From: Saprospiraceae bacterium
GTDB lineage: Bacteria; Bacteroidota; Bacteroidia; Chitinophagales; Saprospiraceae
DNA: 42,970 nt
Direction: 5' to 3'
Assembly (NCBI GenBank): GCA_013214355.1
Contig: JABSSL010000106.1
Coordinates: forward strand, 1 to 42,970
The notes under the pieces were generated by a model. The model was not told the origin of the DNA. It saw only the letters and a list, made by a program, of their open reading frames with translations, and made no database searches. Positions 16,142-25,333 of the stretch are shown here, in pieces (within the stretch, counting starts at the first letter, position 1; every line of letters begins with the position of its first letter). Made by a program: the position numbers and the translations under genes.

Positions 16142-17842
16142 TTAGGCTTCTCCACCTGCTAAAATCTGATTCAGGATCTTCACACTGATCAAATAGGTTG
16201 GTTTAACTCCATCTACACCCAAACTACCCGAAGCCAAGGTGGCGCCTGTGATTAGTGGATTATCTGAAGCGTAGTAAGCGTATCTGACGCATACTTTTGC
16301 AGCAATCCCTCCCTTGCGAATTTTCGTAGCGGCTTGGATCGCTTTTTGATAGTGAGCTCCCTCCATTTCAAGGCCTATCGCATGCCAGGAGGAGAGGTGA
16401 AAGTAACGAAGAATGTCCTTGTTCTGTAAGCTTGTACCCAATACGCTGATCATCGGGCCTTCGAAAACACGTAGCCCAAATCCTTCGAAATCTTCCTTGC
16501 TCAATTGATTTTCAAAGGGATAATTATCGGCAGTTCCTTCAAAAACGTGGGCTGTTGGCACCATAATGTCCCCTTTATCCCCTTCCAGTATTCCTGCTTT
16601 GCCCATCACAGATATGGAGGAGATCTTGATTGGCGTTTTCTTCTCCTCTTCCTCAAAGGGTTTTAACAATTCATCCATGGTTTCGTAGGCTTGCTCTCCA
16701 AAGGCATAGTCCATCACCAGGATAACGGGTTGTTCCTGACTGATGGTCGCTTTATTCCATTGCAGGGCAGGGGAGAAGGGGATCTTACTCATTTTGACTG
16801 TATCGAAAATCTGGACGCTAATATTGGTGCCACTAGTATCCATGATCTCTATCATACCATTCTTCAGGGCCAATTTCTTTACCTTCTTGCGCAATTGATC
16901 ATTGTTACTCAGACTGAGGTCCCTGGCTATATCATCCAAGTCATCGTTGAGTCTATCCAAGGCTGCTGGTGCGAAAAAACTGTTCATAATGCTATGTGGA
17001 TTGGCACTGATGATATGGATCGGCCGATCTAATAGCTGGTGTTCTTTGAGCTGGGCTTTAATGTTTTGGGCCCAGGACTCACCGTAGATGTGATGCCCTA
17101 CCTTTTCTCTAAGGGAGGAGGAGAAAGATATCTCTCGATCCTCTTTATGCACCGCCTCGTCAAAGGAGAGCTTTCCCAGCCAGTAGGTGATATGAAAAAT
17201 ACTATTTACATCTTCACTATTGGAAAATCTTTCGCATGCCGCCAAGGTGTCATCATAAGTGCGTCCCAACATGGTACTGAGGTAGGTATAGGCCACCTCT
17301 TGATTGAACTCTTCCCCTCGCTTATCCAATTCTACAATGCGTTCTAGCATTTCCCATTCCCTTTTTTTTCTTCCTTTGTGGTCTTGGCTGTTTAAGCGGA
17401 TTTTTTCGGCCATGATGTACATGAAGGTGAGGTGGGTCAACACATCATAGATGTCGGAGCGCCCTCTTGTCATTTCAATGTACATTTGGTCCTGATCAAT
17501 TCGGTAGCAGTTTCGGCGTCTCTTGGGGGGGACTATGGGTTGGAAGGAGCTATTTTCGAAGCCTTCACGTGAGATGAGACGGACAAATCTACACTCTTCG
17601 ATTCCCCGAGGAAGTCGCTGGAATATATATAATAGCCCATCCAGTTCCACGCGTTCTGGGTCATTTAGATCGCCGTAAATTTCTGGAGATAATTGCTTGA
17701 GTGAATTGATCATGGCCTCGCCAGAGACGCCTAGCGGTTTGTAATTCCCTCTAATGAATAAATGACGCATGGCGACGTACAGTCTTTCAATGGCAGCTCT
17801 GGATTCTTGGGCGCGTGTGCGAGGTTTATTGAGATGGGTCAT
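16142..17842 (-). CDS. DUF6909-like protein with a nucleoside-phosphorylase-like C-terminal domain
   Basis: The 566-residue cytosolic protein is helical and basic in its first 200 residues (RTRAQESRAAIERLYVAMRHL). Its second half resembles nucleosidases and phosphorylases: GKAGIL followed by GDIMVPTAHVFEGT, then EMEGAHYQKA at about 492-501. In that superfamily the E-M-E-type Glu holds the ribose hydroxyls. I recall this architecture as DUF6909, found in Bacteroidota, and infer nucleotide or nucleoside cleavage of the AMP-nucleosidase type without proof. The frame continues up to 17956, but I chose ATG 17842 because a hairpin at 17928-17961 overlaps the longer start and the extra 38 residues look non-coding. 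Confidence 0.75.
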   Translation of the reverse strand: MTHLNKPRTRAQESRAAIERLYVAMRHLFIRGNYKPLGVSGEAMINSLKQLSPEIYGDLNDPERVELDGLLYIFQRLPRGIEECRFVRLISREGFENSSFQPIVPPKRRRNCYRIDQDQMYIEMTRGRSDIYDVLTHLTFMYIMAEKIRLNSQDHKGRKKREWEMLERIVELDKRGEEFNQEVAYTYLSTMLGRTYDDTLAACERFSNSEDVNSIFHITYWLGKLSFDEAVHKEDREISFSSSLREKVGHHIYGESWAQNIKAQLKEHQLLDRPIHIISANPHSIMNSFFAPAALDRLNDDLDDIARDLSLSNNDQLRKKVKKLALKNGMIEIMDTSGTNISVQIFDTVKMSKIPFSPALQWNKATISQEQPVILVMDYAFGEQAYETMDELLKPFEEEEKKTPIKISSISVMGKAGILEGDKGDIMVPTAHVFEGTADNYPFENQLSKEDFEGFGLRVFEGPMISVLGTSLQNKDILRYFHLSSWHAIGLEMEGAHYQKAIQAATKIRKGGIAAKVCVRYAYYASDNPLITGATLASGSLGVDGVKPTYLISVKILNQILAGGEA

Positions 17843-17927
17843 CCTATTTTTGAGGCCTAAAATTAGGAAAAGGAAATAGGAATCCGATGACAATGGAGTT
17901 TTTTTACAAGAAATGCCTAAAACAGGT

Positions 17928-17961
17928 AAGGCTTGACACCTACTTTCGAGGTTCAAGCCTT
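17928..17961 (-). terminator. Strong hairpin after the first OmpA/TSP3 gene
   Basis: AAGGCTTGA (17928-17936) pairs with TCAAGCCTT (17953-17961). An inner ACCT/AGGT pair extends the stem. It lies 56 bases after the stop at 18017. The T-run is better on the plus strand (acgttttt) than on the minus strand (acctgtttt), so it may be a weak terminator or 3'-end stabiliser. Confidence 0.5.
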
Positions 17962-18016
17962 ACGTTTTTACTGTGGTTTAGTTTTAGAGGGTAGGGGTTT
18001 AATCCCCTGGGACCTT

Positions 18017-19591
18017 TTATCGTCCGGTGGTAATGACTTTGTCATCCATTACCAGTTCAAAAGTGACTCGGCGATTTTGAGATCGACCTTTCGCGGTCGA
18101 ATTTGTAGCAATGGGGTCAGATTCACCGAAGCCTTTATAGGATAACCGACGGGCGCTAATGCCTTTGAAGCTAAAATATTGCATACAGGCAAATGCCCGG
18201 TTTTCAGATAGTTTTCTATTGGCTACTTTATCACCACGATCATCTGTGTAACCTTTAATCATCAAATCGTACTGGGGATATTTTTCTAGGATTTCGACGA
18301 TCTGATTTAGAGTAGAATGAGAACTGCTTTTAAGTACATACTTTGCTGTTTCAAATTGCACACTCTTAGTCGCATAGCTTACGGCTTCTACTTCTTTGGT
18401 GGAGATTTCGGGACATCCTTTATTGCCTAAGGTGCCAACCACATCAGGGCAGTCATCCTTGCTATCCACGATACCATCATTATCCGCATCAGGACATCCA
18501 TCGAGATCTTTCAAGCCTGCAATCTCAGGACAATTATCATCTTTATCTAGCACACCATCTTCATCCGTATCAGGGTATGGACATCCTTCATTGTCGGCAG
18601 GGCCTGCGATTTGTGGACAAGGATCATCTTTGTCTTCGACACCATCTTCATCAGCATCAAAGATTGGACAGCCAGCACGCGCTTTTAAACCATATATATC
18701 GGGACAGTCATCATAGGGGTCCAGTATGCCATCGCCATCCGTATCCGGACAGCCTCCATACAGGGCGATACCTGCTAGGGCGGGGCAATTATCTACTGCA
18801 TCAGCAATGCCATCCATATCTCCATCAGGACAACCATTTAGACTTAATATTCCATATTCTTCTGGGCATTCGTCATCAGCATCTGCTACGCCATCCTTAT
18901 CCGTATCACGTTTGCTCATGCGGTAGTTGAGATTTAAACCACCGATACCGTACCAATCATTTTTATCTGGATTCCCAGACATACTCACCCCGTCCAAGTA
19001 ATCACTGAAGCTGATGCGGAAACCATATTCAAGGCCGAGCGTCCATTGAGGATTGAGATCCATTTTAACACCAGCACCGACGGGCACGACGACTCTGAAA
19101 GTAGATAGGTCGGCTGCCTGATCCATGGCAATCATTTCATTTGTACTGCCTGAACTATCGCCAAAGTCTACCTCCGGGTTAAAGTACGTTAGCCCCAGGC
19201 CACCCATTAAATAGGGAGAAAAGATCTTCTTAAACGTTTCTCCTTTATATCGCTTATATCCTAGTATATCCCATTCCGCCATGGCCGAAAACTCGTGTAT
19301 TGGAGTAGTAGAACTAAAGCCTCTGCTACTCAGGCGTTCAAAATTTCGGTCTTCCCCGGTCAAAGTTCCTGTGTAATAGCCCAATCTGAGGCCCAAAGTC
19401 TTGTTAATAATTTTTCTGGCTTGCAGTCCCAAGGCAAAATTGGTCTCTTTGAAGGTGGAAAGATCGGGGTCAATGAGGTCCCCTCCGATATTTGATCCTC
19501 CCAACAAAAGCCCAAACTCCCAATCGTGCTCTTGGGCTTCAGTAGTTGCTATCATTCCAATGAAGAGTAAGAGAGAGAAAAGATGCTTCAT
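18017..19591 (-). CDS. Outer-membrane OmpA-family protein with thrombospondin type 3 repeats
   Basis: The 524-residue protein has a signal peptide (ending TTEAQ). An N-terminal beta-barrel-like domain at about 20-225 follows, DUF6089-like in feel, with alternating strands and KIFSPYLMGGLGLTYF. A run of about seven thrombospondin type 3 calcium-binding repeats spans about 228-390 (DTDGDGILDPYDDCPD and similar). The C-terminal OmpA domain, about 405-515, has the peptidoglycan-binding signature IKGYTDDRGD and NRKLSENRA ... SQNRRVTFEL. It should span the outer membrane, reach through the periplasm on a calcium-stiffened rod and grip the cell wall. A paralogue of nearly the same length lies upstream, 471 bases away. 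Confidence 0.92.
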   Translation of the reverse strand: MKHLFSLLLFIGMIATTEAQEHDWEFGLLLGGSNIGGDLIDPDLSTFKETNFALGLQARKIINKTLGLRLGYYTGTLTGEDRNFERLSSRGFSSTTPIHEFSAMAEWDILGYKRYKGETFKKIFSPYLMGGLGLTYFNPEVDFGDSSGSTNEMIAMDQAADLSTFRVVVPVGAGVKMDLNPQWTLGLEYGFRISFSDYLDGVSMSGNPDKNDWYGIGGLNLNYRMSKRDTDKDGVADADDECPEEYGILSLNGCPDGDMDGIADAVDNCPALAGIALYGGCPDTDGDGILDPYDDCPDIYGLKARAGCPIFDADEDGVEDKDDPCPQIAGPADNEGCPYPDTDEDGVLDKDDNCPEIAGLKDLDGCPDADNDGIVDSKDDCPDVVGTLGNKGCPEISTKEVEAVSYATKSVQFETAKYVLKSSSHSTLNQIVEILEKYPQYDLMIKGYTDDRGDKVANRKLSENRAFACMQYFSFKGISARRLSYKGFGESDPIATNSTAKGRSQNRRVTFELVMDDKVITTGR

Positions 19592-20062
19592 GGTTTTTGT
19601 GTTTTAAAAAGAGGTTTAGTTCTTGTATTTAAATGTGTTCTTATACAATGCGATCGTAGGGCTGCAAATGGTGCTACAGCCAATACAGATAATTACGCCC
19701 ATTACAGCTCTTGCAATGAAAGCTTATAGACTTACTTAGTGTTGTTTAGAATAAGTTTGTGGAAATACGGTAGTGGGATGGAGGTGAATTTGAAAAGGCT
19801 TAATTGAAGAAAGGGATTACAATCCTGTTCCGATAATTTTGGTCCTGTCCGGCCGGCCAAACGGGTCTATCTGGCTAGCTAAGAGGCTGACTCCAAGACA
19901 CAAAAATTGTCGGAGAATCATTAAAAGATAGTGTATCCCTCCGTTTTGGATTAGGTGTATAGAGATTTGAACGGACTGTTAGCCTGCAAGTTGCATATAA
20001 AGTGGAAAAATTAATATACGATTTAAGTCAGGTAGGAAAGAGAAAGGTAGTATAGCTTACCG
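19592..20062. other. Intergenic region between the two OmpA/TSP3 paralogues
   Basis: About 470 bases have no supported gene on either strand. There is a GGCCGGCC palindrome near 19849-19856, but no T-run terminator after the gene ending at 20063 and no full TAnnTTTG promoter match before the gene starting at 19591. Separate transcription of the paralogues seems likely from the distance. Confidence 0.45.
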
Positions 20063-21598
20063 TTATCTAAAGAGCTGGAACTCTACTCTTCTATTTTGTT
20101 GGCGGCCTCGTTCTGTTAGGTTCTCTGAGATTGGATAATCTGAGCCGTATCCCTTGAAGGTCATGCGTTCAGGAGCAATTCCTTTTCCACGGAAATAATC
20201 ATAACACACCTTGGCCCGTTTACTGGACAGTTGAAGGTTATTGATATCATTTCCTTCCTTGTCGGTAAAGCCTTTAATAATCAACTGATAGTTCGGATAC
20301 TGTTCTAGGAAGGCCAGGATCTGATCTAGTAAGGAATACCTTTCAATACTAGTACTGCCCGTTGGAAATACCAGCACCTGCCGGTTTAAGGTTTTTGCTT
20401 GATCGTCAGCGCTAATTTGCAAAGGGCAACCTTGTTGAGAATAAAGACCAAATAGGGTAGGACATTTATCTTCACGATCCTGGATGCCGTCTCCATCTGT
20501 ATCGGGACAACCTTGAAAGATAGCCAATCCATACTGATCTGGGCAGTGATCATCTTCATCCAAGAGTCCATCTTCATCCGAATCAATCAAAGGGCAACCT
20601 TGACGTTCGGGCGGACCATATTGTAGCGGACAAGGGTCCTCCTGATCTGGAATACCATCATTGTCTCGATCATTAAGTGGGCAACCTCCCATTTGAAAAT
20701 GGCCAGCAACATCTGGGCAACGATCATCGGGATCGGGAACCCCGTCGCCATCTCGATCTGGACACCCACTTACAGAGCCGTCCCCTTTGATATTAGGACA
20801 GAGATCGCTCAAATCCGTAATCCCATCCCCGTCAGAATCTGGGCAGCCACCCAATTCCACTGGCCCTGCCCAATCGGGGCACCCATCTTGCTGATCGACA
20901 ATGCCATCACCATCTCTATCACTTTTCCCAAAGTGGTAACCCATCTTGAGACTCAGACTCCCATACCAGTCATTTCCTTCTGGGTTGCCCGCTTGACTTA
21001 CCCCATCCAGATAATCTGTTGTGGTTAGTCTCAGGTCGGCTTCTATACCGAGTTTGATACGACGATTGAGTTGGTAATCAACACCAATTCCAAAGGGTAA
21101 GGCGGGCTGAAGTTTGCTTGGCGGGTTGTTTTGATCAAATTCTATGGCCTCCCGAAGATTAGGGATTTTTGCTCGATTTAAGGTGGCGTTAGGAGACAAA
21201 TAAAACAAACCAATCCCGCCAAAACCGTAAGGCTGAAAGCGTGTATTGACTTGATCTGGTCGTATAAAAGGATACCATTGGAGTCGAACTTGAAGCTCCA
21301 CAATCTGTGTTTGGAAGTAGAAGCTTCTTAGTTTGCGTTCTTCGTAATTGCGATCGTCTCCTGAGATGGCGCCCGTGCCAAGATGGGCCTGAACGGCGAG
21401 TTGTTCTCTGATTTGTCGGCTCGCATAGATGCCGATCCAGGTGTTTGTCTCTTGTGGGTTGGGGAAGGTGGTACGTACCAAATCACCCGTATAGTTCATC
21501 CCGCCAAAGGATAACCCTCCTTCCCATGTTTGGCTTTGAGAGAACAATATCGTAGGGATCAAACAAAAGACAAGAACCGACAAACCGGTAAATCTCAT
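20063..21598 (-). CDS. Second OmpA-family protein with thrombospondin type 3 repeats
   Basis: This 511-residue paralogue of the preceding protein has the same order: signal peptide (ending TILFSQ), beta-barrel-like domain at about 20-220 (RFQPYGFGGIGLFYL, then RRIKLGIEADLRLTTTDYLDGVSQ), TSP3 repeats at about 225-390 (DSDGDGITDLSDLCPN and relatives) and OmpA domain at about 400-511 (IKGFTDKEGND, SSKRAKVCYDYF, RGRQQNRRVEF). Shared phrases such as YLDGVS, GNDWYG or KNDWYG, and the matched domain lengths show a tandem duplication followed by strong divergence. The role is the same in outline: outer-membrane to peptidoglycan tether. Confidence 0.91.
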   Translation of the reverse strand: MRFTGLSVLVFCLIPTILFSQSQTWEGGLSFGGMNYTGDLVRTTFPNPQETNTWIGIYASRQIREQLAVQAHLGTGAISGDDRNYEERKLRSFYFQTQIVELQVRLQWYPFIRPDQVNTRFQPYGFGGIGLFYLSPNATLNRAKIPNLREAIEFDQNNPPSKLQPALPFGIGVDYQLNRRIKLGIEADLRLTTTDYLDGVSQAGNPEGNDWYGSLSLKMGYHFGKSDRDGDGIVDQQDGCPDWAGPVELGGCPDSDGDGITDLSDLCPNIKGDGSVSGCPDRDGDGVPDPDDRCPDVAGHFQMGGCPLNDRDNDGIPDQEDPCPLQYGPPERQGCPLIDSDEDGLLDEDDHCPDQYGLAIFQGCPDTDGDGIQDREDKCPTLFGLYSQQGCPLQISADDQAKTLNRQVLVFPTGSTSIERYSLLDQILAFLEQYPNYQLIIKGFTDKEGNDINNLQLSSKRAKVCYDYFRGKGIAPERMTFKGYGSDYPISENLTERGRQQNRRVEFQLFR

Positions 21599-21627
21599 TA
21601 TTTCTGAACCGCATTTGGTATAATTAG

Positions 21628-21635
21628 CAAAAATA
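21628..21635 (-). promoter_or_regulatory. Candidate -7 box of the second OmpA/TSP3 gene
   Basis: The minus strand reads TATTTTTG, matching TAnnTTTG, 30 bases before the ATG at 21598. No TTG is visible at the -33 position. Confidence 0.4.
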
Positions 21636-21702
21636 ACTATTTACCTGACTTTTGTTTACATCCCAACTGAATTGTAACATATTATTTCAAAAAAAATATA
21701 AT

Positions 21703-22071
21703 CTATTCCCCCCGAAGCTTGCGCTGTAACTCGACAATCTCTTCATTTTTATCGAAAATCTGATCTTTTAGCTCCTTGTTTTCCCTTTCCATCGCCTCTA
21801 TTCTTCTGCGAAGATCCGTGAGTTCATCCTGTAGCATTTTCACGCTGCTAGGAAGGTCTTCATTAGTTACCGTGGAAGAGGAGGTAGTGGCAGGGGTACT
21901 GGTACTTGTACTGGTGCTATTTTCATTAGTATCAAGACCTACTAGTTCTTTAATGTTTTGGATACCATCCTCACCATTGTAGTAAGAGGCACCAATGTAA
22001 GCGCCGGGGATGAGAAATAACATTACTACCAAAAATCTAGAGAAGCCTGTTAACTTATACTTTTTAGCCAT
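21703..22071 (-). CDS. Small membrane-anchored coiled-coil protein
   Basis: The 122-residue product starts with a basic segment and one hydrophobic helix at about 11-32 (FLVVMLFLIPGAYIGASYY). A Ser/Thr-rich low-complexity linker at about 50-72 (STSTSTSTPATTSSSTVT) follows, then a leucine-zipper-like coiled coil at about 78-122 (MLQDELTDLRRRIEAMERENKELKDQI). I recognise no family. The topology suggests a periplasmic coiled coil on an inner-membrane anchor. I used the ATG at 22071, not the longer frame from 22227, because a -7 box lies at 22087-22094 and the hydrophobic helix then sits near the N-terminus. Confidence 0.7.
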   Translation of the reverse strand: MAKKYKLTGFSRFLVVMLFLIPGAYIGASYYNGEDGIQNIKELVGLDTNENSTSTSTSTPATTSSSTVTNEDLPSSVKMLQDELTDLRRRIEAMERENKELKDQIFDKNEEIVELQRKLRGE

Positions 22072-22086
22072 GATGATTGTTTTAGA

Positions 22087-22094
22087 CAAATATA
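22087..22094 (-). promoter_or_regulatory. Candidate -7 box of the coiled-coil gene
   Basis: The minus strand reads TATATTTG, matching TAnnTTTG, 15 bases before the ATG at 22071. The untranslated leader would be only about 10 bases. Confidence 0.45.
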
Positions 22095-22318
22095 AACCAA
22101 AAGGTAAAGTCGTGTGGCTTTCTTCTACCGATGTCCCATTTTTTTGGATGTAAGCACCAGAGCATAATAATGTATAGGAGAAGGATGAAGGAGTTTTTAG
22201 AAGAATCAAGGCGCGAAAACCGGGCATAGCCTTAGCTACGTGAGGCTTTGAGCAACGAAGAGTCGCCTAAAAAGTCGCCGTCCTTAACTAGAGATCATTT
22301 TGATTTGGTGCTTTGACT

Positions 22319-23854
22319 TTACTTTGTCGTGTTTTCCAGAAGGATGAAAGGAATACCGTTATCCACCCATTTCTGCAGTAGGGGAGAGGGAGGTACTACC
22401 TCAAAGGCCAAGGAGCCCAGTAAAAGGTCGATATCCCCATCTTGGTCTGGATCGCCGGCATCCATAGTGATCCAGCGACCATTGGTGCTTTGTGGAATGG
22501 TAGTGGGTTGAAAGACATTTCCTTGATTTTCTAAATAGATAAAGGAGGCCTCAGCTTGCTGGGCAAAATCGGGAAAGAAGCTAATGGCTGCAATGTCCCA
22601 ATCATTATCTTGATCAAAGTCTTCAAGAATGGCCTTATACGCACCCACTAAGGGTTGAAAGAATACTTCTTCAAACTTGAGCGCTCCCATATTTTGATAG
22701 ATGTAGATGCCATGGTAGGGCTTCTCAATGGGTGGATAGTCTGCATTATCTCCGGCTGTGTAGAGGATATCCACCAACCCATCCTTATTCCAATCCACCA
22801 GATCAAAGAAGCTAGAGCCGAAACTCGAGGGAAATTGTAGTAAACGGTGCTCCGTGAAAATACCGTGGCCATCATTTTCATACCAATAGACTCCTTCATC
22901 TCCTTGCGCCATTAAGGCTAAAATATCTAGGTCTCCATCTTTGTCCAAGTCATATGGGATGGTCTTGGTGGCACCGGGTTTTCCCCGTAGTAATTCTTCC
23001 TGATACTTCTGTTCTCCTTCCTGCTTCCACCAAGATAAACCACCAGTCCACTTACCAAATTCAGAGATGACCATGTCGGTTAAGCCATCGCCATTGAAAT
23101 CAGCATAGCTGCTATGCACTGGGCGTTGCAGGCTGTCGATCATCAAGTAGGGGGCGCGTTGGCCATCCTTGGGCAAGCCTAAGATGAAGCCGTTCGAGGC
23201 ATCCGTTGGAGAAAAAGAGCCCATTACCGTCAGCTTAATATCTCCTTCCTCTTCGTCTAAATGTACAGCTCCCTCTCGCACCTTGGCTTTATTGATCAAT
23301 TGCAATTGGGAATCAAATAGGAATAGACTTTTTGTGTTGGCATCACCAAGGTAGATTTCTCCATGCTTGCCAAACTGAACCAAGGTACTGCTGGGGGGAG
23401 ACAAGAAGTAGTTGGGGAATTTGACTTTAAATTGCTGAGTACTTGGTAATGAAGCATAGGGCAAGCTGCTGGATAATTGAGTTGGTGCAGTGGAGAGATA
23501 GAAGTTCTTAATGCTATTCCAGGTAGAATCAGCGATCATGGCCTCTTCGGGAAAGACAGTAGCGATTCCTTGTATTTTGATCAAGCTATCCCTAGAAATA
23601 TCTTCATATCGTCCGAGTAAGTAGCCCATCCTCGGCAGTACATACTTCTGCCAAGTAGTCTTATCCAATAGTTCAGGGGAGGGAGTCTGATGACAGGAAC
23701 CACAATACTGTTGAATGGCCAGCTTAACACTATCTGGAAAAGAGTAGCTGTAGTCTTGTTTTTCAGCTGGATTGGAGAGAGAGGGCTGATTGTTGTTCTG
23801 ACAAGCACCAAACAGCAGTAATAATCCTACAAACAAGTACAGATTGAAACGCAT
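22319..23854 (-). CDS. Lipoprotein with a c-type haem motif and FG-GAP/VCBS repeats
   Basis: The 511-residue protein starts with a lipoprotein signal (lipobox FGAC, Cys18). One c-type haem site, CGSCH at 51-55, follows in a short cytochrome-like domain with Met residues after it (LPRMGYLLGRY) that could supply the sixth ligand. From about residue 140 it has beta-propeller blades with Asp-rich FG-GAP/VCBS calcium loops: DFNGDGLTD, DLDKDGDLD, DWNKDGLVD, DFDQDNDWD and DPDQDGDID. Family members of this kind are surface or periplasmic proteins. A redox role beside a propeller binding domain is plausible, but no partner is visible. The TolC gene ends 119 bases upstream, so it may have its own promoter. 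Confidence 0.87.
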   Translation of the reverse strand: MRFNLYLFVGLLLLFGACQNNNQPSLSNPAEKQDYSYSFPDSVKLAIQQYCGSCHQTPSPELLDKTTWQKYVLPRMGYLLGRYEDISRDSLIKIQGIATVFPEEAMIADSTWNSIKNFYLSTAPTQLSSSLPYASLPSTQQFKVKFPNYFLSPPSSTLVQFGKHGEIYLGDANTKSLFLFDSQLQLINKAKVREGAVHLDEEEGDIKLTVMGSFSPTDASNGFILGLPKDGQRAPYLMIDSLQRPVHSSYADFNGDGLTDMVISEFGKWTGGLSWWKQEGEQKYQEELLRGKPGATKTIPYDLDKDGDLDILALMAQGDEGVYWYENDGHGIFTEHRLLQFPSSFGSSFFDLVDWNKDGLVDILYTAGDNADYPPIEKPYHGIYIYQNMGALKFEEVFFQPLVGAYKAILEDFDQDNDWDIAAISFFPDFAQQAEASFIYLENQGNVFQPTTIPQSTNGRWITMDAGDPDQDGDIDLLLGSLAFEVVPPSPLLQKWVDNGIPFILLENTTK

Positions 23855-23973
23855 GACTTAGGAAGTTGTGGCAGTAGGCCCGTTGTAAAGACCTCCCAAG
23901 ATCACAAATGGCCCAAGTAATATGGACTTGTCGGTATTAAATTATTGTAAAGAAATAGAACGAGCACTGCCTG

Positions 23974-25329
23974 CTAGCGAGTAAGTCCTCCGATCAACTG
24001 CGTCAATGCGGTTTCCGTCGTTTTAAGGTTGAAAATGGCATTTAGCTTGGCTTGATTGGCATTGATGAAGTTCAGTTGAATGGCTCGATAATCAAAGGAA
24101 TTTATTAGACCTCCCCGGAAACGTTCCTCTGCAATATTGAGGTTTTGCTGAGCATTCTCTACTAACTGTCCTGCGACTTTCACCAAGTCCTTCTGCGTGT
24201 TATAAGTGGCGTAGGTATTCTCCAATTGATTGTTTAGTTGTCGCTTGAGATCTTGAATATCCAATTGGGTCATCATCTCATTAATTTGTGCGGCTTCGAT
24301 GTTGCGCTTTCGGGCTCCTCCGTCAAAGAGTGTATAGGTCCCCGTTAAGTTAGCAAAGCCCGTCAAGGTCCTCGCTGCTACTCGGGGAATCTCATCAGCT
24401 GTGGGCGGCTGTCCCGGTGCAAAACTGCGGAAGGTTTGCGTCCCTGTGGTATAGTTGATATCGTAGTTGAGCCCAGAACGAAGACTAAGGGAAGGTTTCA
24501 GGGTCGATTCTTGGATCTTGGTACCTAGGTTTGCCAATTCTCGATTAACAAATAGGAGTTGGAGGTTTCGGTTATTGGCCAGCATGCGCTGCTGAAGACT
24601 AGCCAATTCGTAGTCGGGCGCATCATCGATTAGAATATCGGTTAGTCGATAAGTGGCAGTAGGCTCATCCACGCCCATAGCCAACTTCAAATCTCGCAAG
24701 GCATTTTGATAGGCATTTTGCTGATTCATGTAGCTGATAGAGTCATTCAAATAAGCATCCTGACTCTGCAGAAGCTCAAAGGTGCCTGCCTGGCCAAACT
24801 CCTGACGAATTTTCTGGTATCCGATTCTGTCCCTGGAAACCTTCAATACCTCGTCCAATACGTCTAGTTGCTCCGCTTGAATCAAAGCAGCATAATAGGC
24901 TAAAATGATTTGTTGCACGCTTCCTTCCACCGCAATTTGTAAGTTGGCTTCATTCAACTTTACTTGCTCGGACAATTGCTGCTTGGTCAGCTTGACACGA
25001 TGTCCATTAAAGATGGTCCAGTTAAGATCAACACCGGGGACGAAGATGGTAGTGATGGCATCCTGTCGAATTAAGAAACTGGCTGGGTTATTGGTATTGC
25101 GGTAGCTATTATTTGAATTAATGGCGAAATTAATGGTCGGATAACGGCCTGCGACTGCCCAGTCATCTTGCACCTGCGCCTGTTCTATGCTTTTTTCAGC
25201 AATTTGGATTTGATAGTTGTTGGCCAATCCTTTAGCAATGGCTTGGGAGAGACTCAGATCTTCCTGTGCAGATAGTTGGGGAAGAGAAAAAAGGACTAGA
25301 GCGAATAGGAGGTGGTGCAGTTTAATCAT
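23974..25329 (-). CDS. TolC-family outer-membrane efflux protein
   Basis: The 451-residue protein has a signal peptide ending near LPQLSAQ and two repeats of long paired helices with barrel strands, as in TolC: SLSQAIAKGLANNYQIQIAEKS at the start, and QQNLNIAEERFRGGLINSFDYRAIQLNFINANQAKLNA near the end, the classic second-repeat signature. It forms a trimeric tunnel for export with a periplasmic adaptor and inner-membrane pump, but neither is encoded here. I used ATG 25329, which leaves a 4-base gap to the GtrA stop; the longer frame would overlap it. It is the last gene of the nucleotidase-GtrA-TolC operon. Confidence 0.92.
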   Translation of the reverse strand: MIKLHHLLFALVLFSLPQLSAQEDLSLSQAIAKGLANNYQIQIAEKSIEQAQVQDDWAVAGRYPTINFAINSNNSYRNTNNPASFLIRQDAITTIFVPGVDLNWTIFNGHRVKLTKQQLSEQVKLNEANLQIAVEGSVQQIILAYYAALIQAEQLDVLDEVLKVSRDRIGYQKIRQEFGQAGTFELLQSQDAYLNDSISYMNQQNAYQNALRDLKLAMGVDEPTATYRLTDILIDDAPDYELASLQQRMLANNRNLQLLFVNRELANLGTKIQESTLKPSLSLRSGLNYDINYTTGTQTFRSFAPGQPPTADEIPRVAARTLTGFANLTGTYTLFDGGARKRNIEAAQINEMMTQLDIQDLKRQLNNQLENTYATYNTQKDLVKVAGQLVENAQQNLNIAEERFRGGLINSFDYRAIQLNFINANQAKLNAIFNLKTTETALTQLIGGLTR

Positions 25330-25333
25330 GAGC

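Noticed and set aside
17843-17956. Longer start of the DUF6909-like protein
   Set aside because: The extra codons overlap a strong hairpin (17928-17961) and add residues unlike the rest of the protein. ATG 17842 is the better start.
18396-18930. Regular direct repeats resembling a CRISPR array or open frames on the plus strand
   Set aside because: The period and Asp-rich translation on the minus strand are thrombospondin type 3 repeats of the OmpA protein. Units vary and have no constant repeat with unique spacers. The same holds for 20386-21028.
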